Source: Bin87 sp965232895
Lineage (GTDB): Bacteria > Chloroflexota > Dehalococcoidia > Lucifugimonadales > UBA3495
Assembly (NCBI GenBank): GCA_965232895.1
Contig: CBDDQW010000001.1
Coordinates: 99,570 to 163,569, forward strand
Reading direction: 5' to 3'
Length of the DNA: 64,000 nucleotides
Within the stretch, counting starts at the first letter, position 1; every line of letters begins with the position of its first letter. A program made the translations under genes and the position numbers. Positions 25,370 to 34,072 of the stretch are shown here, one piece after another. The notes beneath the pieces are model-generated. The model saw only the letters and a program-made list of their open reading frames with translations. It searched no databases and was not told where the DNA came from.

Positions 25370-26224
25370 TCAATTCCCGCCGAGGGCCGCGCCCATCTCC
25401 TCCCAGCGGACCCGCAACCGCTCCAGGTCCCGGTCCAGGTCCCGTACCGCGACGGGCAGCTCCAGGAGGTCGCGGCGGACCGCGGCGAAGTTGGCGCTCA
25501 GGCGCCGCTTGCTGATCATCACGTCCAGGTCGTGGAGCCGGTCCATGATCGCGCCCGCCCGGGCCCGGGTACGGTGGGCCTGGTCCCGCCAGCGGGCGTA
25601 CACCCGCATCTCCGCCCGGTCCCCGGCATCGGCGCGGGAACGTTCCACCGGGTCCCTGATGCCCCGGGTCAGCTCGGCCTGCGCCCGGAAGTACCGCCCC
25701 GCCGCACGCTCGGCGTGCTCGATGCGGTAGCCCAGCCGGCGATGCTCCGCCTCCGCCCTCCGGTACCGGGCGCTCCACGCATCCCGCAGCGCCTCGATGG
25801 CGTCGATCCGTTCGTTGGCATCGTTGCGTTCATTGGCATCGTTGCGTTCATTGGCATCGTTGCGTTCATTGGCATCGTTGCGTTCATTGGCATCGTTGCG
25901 TTCATTGGCATCGTTGCGTTCGTTGGCGCCGCCGCTCCGGCCCCCATCCACGGCGGCCAGCGCCTCCAGGGCCGCCGCAACCTCGTGCCGATCATCATCG
26001 TCATCGCCGTCCCCCTCCCGGCCCGCCCCGGCCCGGGCCGGCACCAGGCGTCCCAAGGAACGCCCCACGTCGTCGGCCTGGCGCATCGCCGCGCCGGTGG
26101 CCGCCGACAGGTCGGCCCCCACGTCCCGCTCACCCCCGGCAATCTGCCCGGCGACGGACGGCGCCGCCGCCAGGCCGATCACCACCGCGGCCACCACCAT
26201 CGCTCCCTGTGCAAACAGGTTCAT
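25370..26224 (-). CDS. Exported coiled-coil protein with NERNDA repeats
   Basis: A 284-residue protein from ATG 26224 behind AAAGGAGGAAT. A signal peptide (VVAAVVIGLAAAPSVAGQ) leads into an acidic region and then seven copies of the hexapeptide NERNDA. The remainder is strongly helical with Arg/Glu/Leu spacing (RAEAEHRRLGYRIEHAERA, then VRRDLLELPVAVRDLDRDL), a coiled coil. It is probably a periplasmic or cell-wall-associated rod. The repeat number is likely to vary between strains. Confidence 0.7.
   Translation of the reverse strand: MNLFAQGAMVVAAVVIGLAAAPSVAGQIAGGERDVGADLSAATGAAMRQADDVGRSLGRLVPARAGAGREGDGDDDDDRHEVAAALEALAAVDGGRSGGANERNDANERNDANERNDANERNDANERNDANERNDANERIDAIEALRDAWSARYRRAEAEHRRLGYRIEHAERAAGRYFRAQAELTRGIRDPVERSRADAGDRAEMRVYARWRDQAHRTRARAGAIMDRLHDLDVMISKRRLSANFAAVRRDLLELPVAVRDLDRDLERLRVRWEEMGAALGGN
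25809..25931 (-). repeat. 18-bp tandem repeats coding NERNDA
   Basis: Six full units of CGTTCATTGGCATCGTTG (first unit with one change) followed by a partial unit. The near identity at the DNA level points to recent slippage. Confidence 0.95.
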
Positions 26225-26256
26225 CTCTATTCCTCCTTTCCGTGCCTGGTCCCGTT

Positions 26257-26607
26257 CTACCCGTGCCTCGTCTTGTTGTGCGGCGGGTTCTTGCCGCCGT
26301 GGTTCCTCCGGTACGTCTCCAGCCTCTCGGCCTCCCGACGCCGGGCCCCCGGCTGCGTCATCCGCGACGTCTCCTTCCGCATGGTCCCCCGCTTGCCGGA
26401 ACGTTCGTGCTCGCCGGCCCGACGCCCCAGGTCGTTGCTGCTCCCGATGTACGTGATCTCCCCCCGGGACCCCCGCAGCGTGTACACCGCCGTATCCCTC
26501 CCGCCGGTCTTGGGCTGGCCGGTCTTCGCTTTGCCGTTCTTCGGGCTGCTGGTCCTGGGTTTGCTGGTCCTGGGCTGGCTGTTCTTCGCTTGGCTGTTCT
26601 TGGCCAT
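26257..26607 (-). CDS. GIY-YIG nuclease-domain protein, copy 1
   Basis: A 116-residue protein from ATG 26607 behind AGAGGAGA. A low-complexity N-terminus of about 45 residues (KNSQ and PRTS repeats, Lys-rich) is followed by one GIY-YIG domain. The two strand motifs are VYTLRG and TYIGSS, then the Arg-bearing helix NDLGRRAGEH, and a C-terminal part with AERLETYRRNHGGKNPPHN that would carry the Glu and Asn. It could cut DNA, but it has no further specificity domain; the basic tail may bind DNA. A near-identical gene lies just upstream. Confidence 0.75.
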   Translation of the reverse strand: MAKNSQAKNSQPRTSKPRTSSPKNGKAKTGQPKTGGRDTAVYTLRGSRGEITYIGSSNDLGRRAGEHERSGKRGTMRKETSRMTQPGARRREAERLETYRRNHGGKNPPHNKTRHG

Positions 26608-26631
26608 GACATTTCTCCTCTGTCCTGATTC

Positions 26632-26665
26632 GGCCGGCGCGCCCACCGGTGGCGGCGCGCCGGCC
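26632..26665. repeat. Long GC palindrome upstream of GIY-YIG copy 1
   Basis: Arms GGCCGGCGCGCC and GGCGCGCCGGCC pair perfectly (12 bp) around a 10-base loop that itself holds CACCGGTG. It ends about 24 bases before the start codon. Confidence 0.9.
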
Positions 26666-26745
26666 ACGTCTCGTTCCCCCGCGCTCAGCCCGGGGTTCCG
26701 GCTTTCAAAAAATGGACATTCCTCCTTTCCGTGTCTGGTCCCGCT

Positions 26746-27066
26746 CTACCCGTGCCGGGTCCGGTTGTGCGGCGGGTTCTTGCCGCCGTGGTTCCTCCGG
26801 TACGTCTCCAGCCTCTCGGCCTCCCGACGCCGGGCCCCCGGCTGGGTCATCCGCGACGTCTCCTTCCTCATGGTCCCCCGCTTGCCCGACCGTTCGTGCT
26901 CGCCGGCCCGACGCCCCAGGTCGTTGCTGCTCCCGATGTACGTGATCTCTCCCCGGGACCCCCGCAGCGTGTACACCGCCGTATCCCTCCCGCCGGTCTT
27001 CGCTTTGCCGTTCTTCGGGCTGCTGGTCCTGGGCTGGCTGGTCCTGGGTTTGCTGTTCTTGGCCAT
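26746..27066 (-). CDS. GIY-YIG nuclease-domain protein, copy 2
   Basis: A 106-residue protein nearly identical to copy 1 across the whole GIY-YIG domain. It differs mainly in having fewer low-complexity units at the N-terminus and in one or two residues near the C-terminus (PHNRTRHG against PHNKTRHG). Ribosome site and 5' region are also shared, so the duplicated unit includes the upstream palindrome and is about 460 bp long. Confidence 0.75.
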   Translation of the reverse strand: MAKNSKPRTSQPRTSSPKNGKAKTGGRDTAVYTLRGSRGEITYIGSSNDLGRRAGEHERSGKRGTMRKETSRMTQPGARRREAERLETYRRNHGGKNPPHNRTRHG

Positions 27067-27090
27067 GACATTTCTCCTCTGTCCTGATTC

Positions 27091-27124
27091 GGCCGGCGCG
27101 CCCACCGGTGGCGGCGCGCCGGCC
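27091..27124. repeat. Long GC palindrome upstream of GIY-YIG copy 2
   Basis: The same 34 bases as at 26632-26665, at the same distance from the start codon. Confidence 0.9.
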
Positions 27125-27463
27125 ACGTCTCATTCCCTCCGCCCTGACCCCGGGGGTTCCGGCGGCGGTGGTCAAAAAATGGCTATTCCCCTCCTTTGCC
27201 CTCCAACCCACCGCAGGGGTGGGCGAGGGCCTTGTGTTGATGAGATGGGATGAGCACGCGCTCCCGGCCCCGGGGAAGGCGGGTCTCAACGACGCAAACC
27301 GCCCCGAAACCGGGCGCTCACAACGGGCGCTCGCAACGGGAGCGCCCCGACCGCATCCACGCCGCGTTCGACGATCAACGTCGCGGCGGCCAGCGCCGGA
27401 CCGGTCCTGCCCGTCTTCCACGGCGCCCGGCGCGGGACCGTCGCCCCCATCGCCCCTGACCAC
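27125..27463. other. Stretch without a supported gene
   Basis: Frames here are short and Arg/Pro-rich, with no start signal or motif. It is likely the promoter side of the GIY-YIG pair and the 3' flank of the gene at 27464. Confidence 0.5.
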
Positions 27464-28309
27464 TCACAGCTCCCGCCGCAGGCGGCTCACCACCACCTCC
27501 ACGCTGTCCAGGCAGGCATCCAGCGTCTCCGACACCGGCGCACCCCGCCTCGCGCCGGACCGCGAATAAGCCAGGTTGTCGAACCAGGCATCCACCGGAA
27601 ACTCCAGCCAACGCTCATCCGCCCAGCCCGACGTGACGAGCAGCGCCTGGCCGTACCGCAACTCTCGGCCCACGGTCTCCACCGCTCTGCCGGACCTCGG
27701 ACCCGGACCGATACGCTCTCCGGACTGCGCCGCCCGCGGCAATGCCTCCCGCCCCACCGCGCGCGGCCACTCGCCGGTCCACCCGACGCTGGCCCTCAGG
27801 AGCGTCTGATGCTTGTCCCGGTTGCAGATGTCCCGGAGCACGCCCAGTCCCCCGCCAACCCGGTTGCCGCCAGAGGCATTCCACCCTCCGGGCCGGCGAC
27901 GCGGCTGCACGCTCTCGATGTAGGCCCGGGCCGCGGCGCCCACCCCGCAGAGCCGCACGTCCAGCCGGCCCGGGTCCCGGCGGGTCCGGATGGGGAATTC
28001 GCTGTGCCGGCCCGGGCACCGGCCCTCACCGTGCTGTCCGGCGCAGCAGCCGTGGGCCGCGGCCAGCTGCCACACCAGCTGGTCCAGCGCCGAACGCAGG
28101 TTGTAGGCGAATTCCCCAACCTGTATCGACCACCCCAGGGGCAGGACGCACTCTCCCCCACGGTAAACCCACCGCCGGCCCTCCCCGCACTGCTCCGGGA
28201 GGATCAGCCGAGACCGCTCCCGGCAGAAATCCCCGGCGGCGTCCTTGAGCCGGCGCGACTGGCCCCGGGCACGCTCGAGCTTGGCGTCCACGGCCTCCAG
28301 ATGGTTCAT
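27464..28309 (-). CDS. Hypothetical protein with LRSALDQLVW motif
   Basis: A 281-residue protein from ATG 28309 behind GAGGAG. The motif YNLRSALDQLVWQLA (about 68-82), a following EFPI segment, and ICNRDKHQTLLRASV near 160 match a widespread uncharacterised bacterial family in which these three blocks are conserved. There is no signal peptide or membrane helix. It could be a HEPN-like helical protein given the DKH motif, but I cannot confirm that. Confidence 0.65.
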   Translation of the reverse strand: MNHLEAVDAKLERARGQSRRLKDAAGDFCRERSRLILPEQCGEGRRWVYRGGECVLPLGWSIQVGEFAYNLRSALDQLVWQLAAAHGCCAGQHGEGRCPGRHSEFPIRTRRDPGRLDVRLCGVGAAARAYIESVQPRRRPGGWNASGGNRVGGGLGVLRDICNRDKHQTLLRASVGWTGEWPRAVGREALPRAAQSGERIGPGPRSGRAVETVGRELRYGQALLVTSGWADERWLEFPVDAWFDNLAYSRSGARRGAPVSETLDACLDSVEVVVSRLRREL

Positions 28310-28348
28310 GCTGCACTCCTCGCGTATTCCGGATCCATGCTCAACGCG

Positions 28349-28387
28349 AAACGCCCGGGCATCGGGGTGAACCGTGCCCGGGCGTTT
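28349..28387. terminator. Bidirectional terminator-like hairpin
   Basis: Arms AAACGCCCGGGCA and TGCCCGGGCGTTT form a 13-bp perfect stem with T runs on both strands, just upstream of the minus-strand gene starting at 28309. Confidence 0.75.
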
Positions 28388-28566
28388 CTTCCGGTGAGTT
28401 TCGTTGCTGAATTTCGCGGGACCGGCGCCGTCTGCCCACGCATCCCTGGTCCGCTCCCGCGGTCCGCTCCAATGCTCCGCTCCCGTCGGCGGATCAGGCC
28501 GGTCAATGGGGAGGCGCCCGCGCAGTCAGATGGCCTGGGTGTTTCCGTTTCGCTGCAATCGCGGGG

Positions 28567-29184
28567 ATGTCGGGTCAGCCTGGCAACCGCTCAGTCGGCG
28601 GACATTCGCTTCACGGACCGGGGTGGACCCCCTTGTCCCGCGGCCGGTCCTTGGACCTGGAGGTCGGCAGCGCGGACCAACGGACCAACGCCCTGGCCGG
28701 CGTGCGGCCGGACACCGACACATCCCTCACGTTCAACCGCCGCAGCCGCAGCCTGTCCCCGGCGCTGGCCGGGCCGGACGAGCTGGCCCAGGGCGCGGAC
28801 TTCGTGCCCGGGCACAACCTCATCGACTTCGACCCGCCCCACCTGAGCGCCGCCAACCCCAACCTCAGGCAGCTGCCGCTGCCGGCGGCGGACACTTTGC
28901 GCCTCAACCCCCTGGCCTTTCCCCGCAATCCCTACCTGGTGAATAACCACCACCAGGACGGTTCGCTCGGGCGGGGACGCCGGAACGATCCCGAGCTGGA
29001 CGCCCGCCTGGCGCCGGAGGTTTTCGCCGACCGGCTGCGGGCCTTCCGAGAGGCTGACCCCGACCTGCTCACCGCCTGGCCCTGGCTCACCGGCGGGAAC
29101 GACGGCGCGGGGTTCGATCACCTCTTCGCCCAACCTGCGTCAGGCCCCGCGACCATCAAACGTGGCAGCGTACGCGGCCATTGA
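28567..29184 (+). CDS. Hypothetical protein, possibly a remnant
   Basis: A 205-residue frame. The segment from about residue 65 (DELAQGADFVPGHNLIDF, then NPYLVNNHHQDGSLGRG and DLLTAWPWLTGGNDG) has the balanced composition of a real protein, while the first 50 residues look like out-of-frame sequence. No ribosome site is clear. I do not recognise a family. It may be the 3' part of a truncated gene ahead of the IstB relic. Confidence 0.35.
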   Translation: MSGQPGNRSVGGHSLHGPGWTPLSRGRSLDLEVGSADQRTNALAGVRPDTDTSLTFNRRSRSLSPALAGPDELAQGADFVPGHNLIDFDPPHLSAANPNLRQLPLPAADTLRLNPLAFPRNPYLVNNHHQDGSLGRGRRNDPELDARLAPEVFADRLRAFREADPDLLTAWPWLTGGNDGAGFDHLFAQPASGPATIKRGSVRGH

Positions 29185-29913
29185 TCGACGCCTCGCCGGT
29201 GCGTCATGCCGGACGCAGGCCGCAGCGGCGCTGGAAGACGCCGCCCGTCGGGAACGCTACCTCACCACTCGCACCAGGCTGGCCCACCTGCCCTTCCAGC
29301 GCGCCCTGGAGCAATTCGACTTCGGTTTCCAGCCCTCCATCGACGAGCGGCTGGTCGACGAGCGGCTGGTCAAGAAACTGGCCAACCTGGCCTGCGTCGC
29401 CGAGGCCGCCAACGTCCTCCTGCTGGGAACGCCCGGCGTGGGCAAGACCCATCCGGCCATCGCCCTGGCCCTCGGGCCATCGAGAACGGCCACGGCGCTT
29501 ACCTCGTCCGCGCCTACGACCTGATCGAGGATCTGCCCAAGGCGCGCATCGAGCACAACCTCGACCGGCGGATGAAAGTCCACCTGCCTCCCGAGATCCT
29601 CGTCGTGGACGAATTCGGCATCTGACCCTACCACCGGGAGTCGGCCACCGCCTGCTTCACCCTGGTGTCGGCACGGTACGAACGCGGCAGCATCATCCTC
29701 ACTTCCAACAATGGCTTCGGCGAGTGGGGCGAACTCCTGGGCGACAGCGTGACCGCCTCGGCGGCGCTGGACCGGCTGCTGCGCCACAGCCACGTCCTCA
29801 ACATCCACGGCGAGAGCTACCGCCTCCGGGAGAAACGCCAGGCCGGGCTTTTCCCGTCCCAACAGCAACTCAACGCGACGCCGGAGGAGGCCGGCGACAA
29901 CTACGCCGACTGA
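29162..29913 (+). pseudogene. IstB-like ATPase of an IS21-family element (broken)
   Basis: The pieces read in order as an IstB helper ATPase: RLAHLPFQRALEQFDFGF, the P-loop GTPGVGKT, then after a frame change near 29475 VRAYDLIEDLPKARI and LVVDEFGI, then after a TGA at 29623-29625 ARYERGSIILTSNNGF and SAALDRLLRHSHVL. A short in-frame duplication repeats DERLV. The TGA stands where the family has Trp. No IstA transposase lies upstream. Confidence 0.8.
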
Positions 29914-30059
29914 CAAAGTCGCTGGACAACGACTCTATTGACACCATTCAACGAACCGTTTCCTACTCGGAAAGACGCATAACCACCTCCGTGCGGGAGA
30001 TGTGGGTGAGCGGGGAACCGGCGCGCGTTCGGCGGGGCGCCTGCCGTCTGTCGAGTTAA

Positions 30060-30087
30060 GGCCCCGCCTATTGTGGCCGGCGGGGCC
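30060..30087. other. GC hairpin
   Basis: Arms GGCCCCGCC and GGCGGGGCC with a 10-base loop, between the IstB relic and the convergent membrane gene. There is no T run, so a terminator role is unsure. Confidence 0.5.
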
Positions 30088-30122
30088 ATCAGTCTTTCCC
30101 CGACTATCGCGGGGCTGTAGGA

Positions 30123-30632
30123 CTATACAGCATACGAACGCCCGTGGCATCGGGGCCGGAGGCGGAACCTCACGGTCTGGCAAAGCAGGACGTGAGTCCC
30201 ATGAGCACGCCCGACGCTGCCACCGCGATCAGCAGGTCCAGTCGTCGATCGGTGGCCGGCGGGTCGTAGGGCCGGCGGGTCGTAGGGCAGGTCGCATTCA
30301 CCCCTCATGCGCTCGAGGCGACCGCACAGCAATCCGGTCGCCAGGATGCCCAGCAACAGGAATACGGGAATCGCTCCCAACATCAGAACCCAGGGGATGC
30401 CTCCCAACACGGCCGTCCATTTGAGGATGCTGAGCATGAGTTTGGCCCACCCCAGATTGACGCAGGTGGTGGCCACCCCGACCGTGACCCCGACCCACGT
30501 GGATTCCAGCGTGGATATCCGGAGCATGCCCAGCCCGCACAGGTAGCCGGCGGCGACCGGCATCAGAACCGGGGCCACCATATACGCGATGGCCCCAAGG
30601 ATGATGACATCCCTTGGAATGAAATAAGGCAT
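30123..30632 (-). CDS. Hypothetical membrane protein
   Basis: A 169-residue frame with about four helices in residues 8-105 (VIILGAIAYMVAPVLMPVAAG and IPWVLMLGAIPVFLLLGILA). The last 55 residues turn Arg/Pro-rich and look out of frame. They follow a direct repeat GCCGGCGGGTCGTAGG (30253-30284), which may have shifted the reading frame. The true protein may therefore end differently. No family is recognised. Confidence 0.5.
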   Translation of the reverse strand: MPYFIPRDVIILGAIAYMVAPVLMPVAAGYLCGLGMLRISTLESTWVGVTVGVATTCVNLGWAKLMLSILKWTAVLGGIPWVLMLGAIPVFLLLGILATGLLCGRLERMRGECDLPYDPPALRPAGHRSTTGPADRGGSVGRAHGTHVLLCQTVRFRLRPRCHGRSYAV

Positions 30633-30799
30633 ACCGTCACTTAATCCTCATCCACTTGACCCTCATCCACTCGACCCTCATCGCGCGTAGACCGAGATCG
30701 CGCAACTGGCAATAGCCCCTGCACCATGGCGCCACCACGATCGCGAACATCGGTCGCAGCACTGGCCGCACCACCAGCGGTTCCGCCTGGACTCAATGG

Positions 30800-31135
30800 T
30801 CAACGCGCCCTGATACCGGCCGCCCTCCTATTCCACAGCAAGCAGAACCCCCAGGCTGTCGCGGCGCTGGGAATCGGGAGCAGGAAATACACTAAAACCG
30901 ACGCCCCGCTCGTCGCGAATTCATGCTGCTGATACGCGAAAGTCAGCCAATACCAGCCTATTCCAACGACAGCGCCCGCCATACCGCCCAACACCCCGGC
31001 CATGGACCCCACCCACCATCTGACAGCGACCATTCTCCACACGCAGAACCAACCGGCAATCAACCCCGGCAGGAGCGTGAGACCCAGCACGATCGGCCAC
31101 GTCAGAAATATCAGAATCGCGAGCGCAGAGAGCAT
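30800..31135 (-). CDS. Small membrane protein, three helices
   Basis: A 111-residue protein starting MLSALAILIFLTW at ATG 31135. Three helices are visible: residues 3-30, 42-66 and 80-101. Composition is fully that of a membrane protein, with no polar active-site pattern. It may be a distant pair of the membrane gene at 30123, as both lie on the minus strand in the same neighbourhood. Confidence 0.55.
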   Translation of the reverse strand: MLSALAILIFLTWPIVLGLTLLPGLIAGWFCVWRMVAVRWWVGSMAGVLGGMAGAVVGIGWYWLTFAYQQHEFATSGASVLVYFLLPIPSAATAWGFCLLWNRRAAGIRAR

Positions 31136-32067
31136 TTTTGCTCGACCCCCTGACCCGTATTGATCATCCCATGCGACTATACCGCGACCAACGGACGCCC
31201 GGATGCGACTTTAACAATTAGCCGGCCTCGCCAACTGGATGGGCATCGCCCGCGGACCACGGTTGCCAATCAGCAGCCTCCCAGGCAACCCGGCGCCGGC
31301 TCAACTCACCACGGAGGCCGCGCCGCCCGGCCCAGTCGCGGAGCAGGCGGCCCGGTGTCAGTGCGCCGGGACCGGAGCGTTCAAGAAGTCGGCCCGCAGG
31401 CTGTTCTTCCGCCGTCCTGGAGAACATCGCCCACCAGTCCGTCTCGCAAAGTCGTTGCACACCGGCGTTGGGAGCGACAGCGCCGCGTTGCGTCGCCCCG
31501 CGGATGTCCGATGATCACCGAAAGGCTCCCATGAATTGTCACGGTGAGGCATGTGCCCCCACCAGGCGCCGGTGATCAACCTCAGCCAGTGACCGGTGGG
31601 TCAATGGGCCGATCCCTGGACCCTCCGGATCCTCCACAGAGTGCTTACGTTGTACGCCGTGACCATCTTGGTCCATTCGGCAGCCGCGTTCATCACTCCC
31701 CGCAAAGCGAACCTCCGCATCCCCATGTTCAAGTCGCCGCATCATCCCGCACCAGGTCGCTCAACATGCCCTGGCGCCGGTTGCGGCAAAAAGGGGCGGT
31801 TCTCGTCGATATTCCCGACCCGCGCCGTCAATGTCCCCCTCGCGTCAAAGGCGCAGCTCTGCACTCAGACACGCGAGAGAACACGAATATCACCAACAGG
31901 ACTCCGCAGACCACCGGATGGTTTCCCTTGCCTGCCGGACTGCTGGCGGTCATTGGGGCTTTGCTCTTGACTGTCGGCAACGCACCGGCTCCCGATGCGC
32001 TGGAAGGCGACGCCTGACCCATTGATTTCGGCGCCAATGGGGCCGACCCGCGTTCTGAATCGTGAGA
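31136..32067. other. Stretch with no convincing gene
   Basis: Only short overlapping frames are present. One on the minus strand (31828-32037, 69 residues) has a single hydrophobic stretch HPVVCGVLLVIFVFSRV and might be a small membrane protein, but it has no ribosome site. Confidence 0.45.
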
Positions 32068-32250
32068 CTACAGCCTGCCGCTCCAGACGGCGTACGCGTA
32101 CAGGCAGTACGCGGCGGCGATGATTCCCACCATCAGCCACACCGTGTGCATGATTCGGGAGGCCAAGCGGCTTTTGCGCATCTGCCTGGCGCGTCGGTCG
32201 GCTCTCATCTGCCGCGCAGCTTCCTTGACCATGCGTTGCCGGTTGATCAT
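32068..32250 (-). CDS. Small single-pass membrane protein
   Basis: I choose ATG 32250, behind AGGAGA at a good distance, over the longer GTG at 32325, which has no ribosome site. The 60 residues are a basic N-terminal helix (MINRQRMVKEAARQMRADRR) and one membrane helix near the C-terminus (VWLMVGIIAAAYCLYAYAVW). No family is recognised. Confidence 0.5.
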   Translation of the reverse strand: MINRQRMVKEAARQMRADRRARQMRKSRLASRIMHTVWLMVGIIAAAYCLYAYAVWSGRL

Positions 32251-32458
32251 CAATGCCGTCTCCTGAGGCGAATCACCGCACAGAAACATAGCGTCTTTCC
32301 GGTATTTATGCCAAGCGAGCGACACTAAATATTTGCCGATTATCAGCAGCGGCCTGACTATCGCAACGTCTTGACATCCTTGACAACTATAGGAGCATCA
32401 GTCGCTTTTCGCTTTCCATTCAGCAGGACAGAATCGTAGATCAGCAACAAAATGACAA

Positions 32459-32800
32459 CTGCGCAAGCTGTCCAGCTTCCACTCCCTGCTCCTGGACGAC
32501 CTGGGCTATCTGCCCCAGGGCAACGAGGAGCCCGAGATCCTCTTCACCCTGATTGCCGAACGCTACGAACGCCGGTCGCTGGGCATCACGTCAAACCCGG
32601 TCTTCTCCGAGCGGGAACGCATCTTCGTCAATCCCATGGCCACCGCCGCGGCCATCGACCGGGGCGTCCACCACTCCGTCATCCTGGAGTTTGACGTCCC
32701 CAGCTACCTCACCGATGCCGCCCAGCAACGCGGCGAGAATACTGCGGCCGAGGAGGTGCGCCGGCAAAACTGCTTGACGCCAAATCGGCGAATTGGTTGA
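32459..32800 (+). pseudogene. 3' half of a second IstB-type gene
   Basis: The frame reads LLLDDLGYLPQGNEE, ERYERRSLGITSNPVFSE and NPMATAAAIDRGVHHSVILEF, the C-terminal half of an IstB ATPase of a different clade from the relic at 29162. The Walker A half is absent. Confidence 0.8.
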
Positions 32801-32809
32801 CGCGCGACA

Positions 32810-32901
32810 GAGGACACCCGCGGCTACTTCACCCTGATCCAGCGACTGATCGAACGCTGGGGCCGGCCCATCGCGCCCTACGGCGACCTCGCTACCCGCC
32901 G
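32810..32901 (+). pseudogene. Fragment of an ISNCY-like transposase
   Basis: About 30 residues read EDTRGYFTLIQRLIERWGRP and then APYGD, matching the stretch of ISNCY/IS1202-type transposases just before their second catalytic Asp. Nothing else of the gene remains here. Confidence 0.5.
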
Positions 32902-33248
32902 ACCAACGGCTCCAGCTTGTCCAGAAAGGTTTCGACGGCGCTCAGTCCCCGCCCCACCCGGCCGGCGCCGTACCAGTCCTCGTAGAAGTTGGCGTGCATC
33001 GCGCTGGCCAACTCAAAGAGCCGGTCGACGTCATCGTCGCCGGTTTCTGCCGCAATGGCGGCCACCGCGTCAAAGAGCTGCGCATGGCCGCGGTGTTGCC
33101 AGCCCCGCTGCTCGGCCATGGCCTTCACCGTCTGGGCGGCGGATCCCCATCCCCTCTCCGAAGCCTGGCGTACGTCGCCGGCGGCGAGTTCGCTCCTGGC
33201 CTGGGACAGGAGGTGGCGACTGGACTCGCCGTACTACTGCGTGGTCAT
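32892..33248 (-). pseudogene. PaREP1/HEPN-type protein with early stop codon
   Basis: From ATG 33248 the frame reads MTTQ, then TAG, then YGESSRHLLSQARSELAAGD and on to KAMAEQRGWQHRGHAQLF, FELASAMHANFYEDWY and a C-terminal LDKLEPL. The whole matches the small helical HEPN-like PaREP1 family at full length (118 residues) except for the amber codon at position 5. The only later start is a GTG at 33128, which would remove the first third of the fold. It is either recently inactivated or misread at one base. Confidence 0.6.
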
Positions 33249-33577
33249 GGTGTTCTCCACCAGCAAGAATAACATGTTGGCTGTTTCGGCCGACCGTTCC
33301 CCGGGGAACGGTCGGCCATGGTGGAGTTGCAGTCACATACCCGCAACACCGACCAGTCCGCGCGAGGAGAGCCGCGGCGGCGTTCATGACCAGCAGTTCC
33401 TCCACGACCTGGGAGATCATGTCGATGCTCCAGTTCACTACCGTGATCATGGTGTCCACCTTGGCGGGATCTGTGGCTGGCCGGGCTTTTCCCGGCTGCC
33501 CATAAATATCCGATAAATCGCCCCTATCAGACCTTTATGAGGGGATACTTTCCGGCGCCGGGAGGTCGTTTTCGAGT
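33249..33577. other. Spacer before the partition module
   Basis: No gene is supported. The stretch contains a short inverted pair GGCCGACCGTTCCCCGGGGAACGGTCGGCC-like hairpin near 33287-33317, described by its arms GGCCGACCGTTCCCC and GGGGAACGGTCGGCC, which could act as a terminator or element border. Confidence 0.5.
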
Positions 33578-33765
33578 CCTTGGACTACACGCGAAACTTG
33601 CAGCAAACGCGCTAAGCGCAAAGATCAACCTCCTTGCTAATCTACCCACCAGCCACCAGTTGATACTGAGCACAGGCGAAATGCCAAAATGGCACATTGG
33701 CCTAATCACCCATTCGTGGTGACAAGTCACCAAAACTGCGGCAAGGGCAGGGAGTATGACGACAA
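33578..33765. repeat. 188-bp direct repeat, copy 1
   Basis: Matches 33885-34072 at a constant offset of 307 with only about three mismatches near the 5' end. The repeat ends with the first codons of parA (ATGACGACAA), so this copy carries the promoter and start of parA without the rest. Confidence 0.9.
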
Positions 33766-33884
33766 CAAGATCTGGCACGAGATGCTCGTCGGTCGGTTCA
33801 GTATCCCGTTGGGGACCTCGTCTTGGGCGGAAGCTGACTGTCGCAGTGCTCCCGACAAACTGTGCCGGCGGTAGATGGGCTGGC

Positions 33885-34072
33885 CCTTGGACAATACGCG
33901 AAACTTGCAGCAAACGCGCTAAGCGCAAAGATCAACCTCCTTGCTAATCTACCCACCAGCCACCAGTTGATACTGAGCACAGGCGAAATGCCAAAATGGC
34001 ACATTGGCCTAATCACCCATTCGTGGTGACAAGTCACCAAAACTGCGGCAAGGGCAGGGAGTATGACGACAA
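33885..34072. repeat. 188-bp direct repeat, copy 2 (parA promoter region)
   Basis: Contains the palindromes TGCCA-AAA-TGGCA (33989-34001) and TGGTGAC-AA-GTCACCA (34024-34039) and runs into the first ten bases of parA. Confidence 0.9.
34024..34039. promoter_or_regulatory. Palindrome upstream of parA, candidate operator or parS
   Basis: TGGTGAC and GTCACCA are perfect 7-bp arms with a two-base spacer, 23 bases ahead of the parA start. A second copy lies in the upstream direct repeat. Autoregulation by the downstream ribbon-helix-helix protein is the usual arrangement in ParA/ParG-type systems. Confidence 0.55.

Noticed and set aside
29623..29625. TGA in place of a conserved Trp, as a hint of recoded TGA
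   Set aside because: The same gene also has a frameshift, and TGA is a normal stop for many genes here, for example in the ATGA overlaps.
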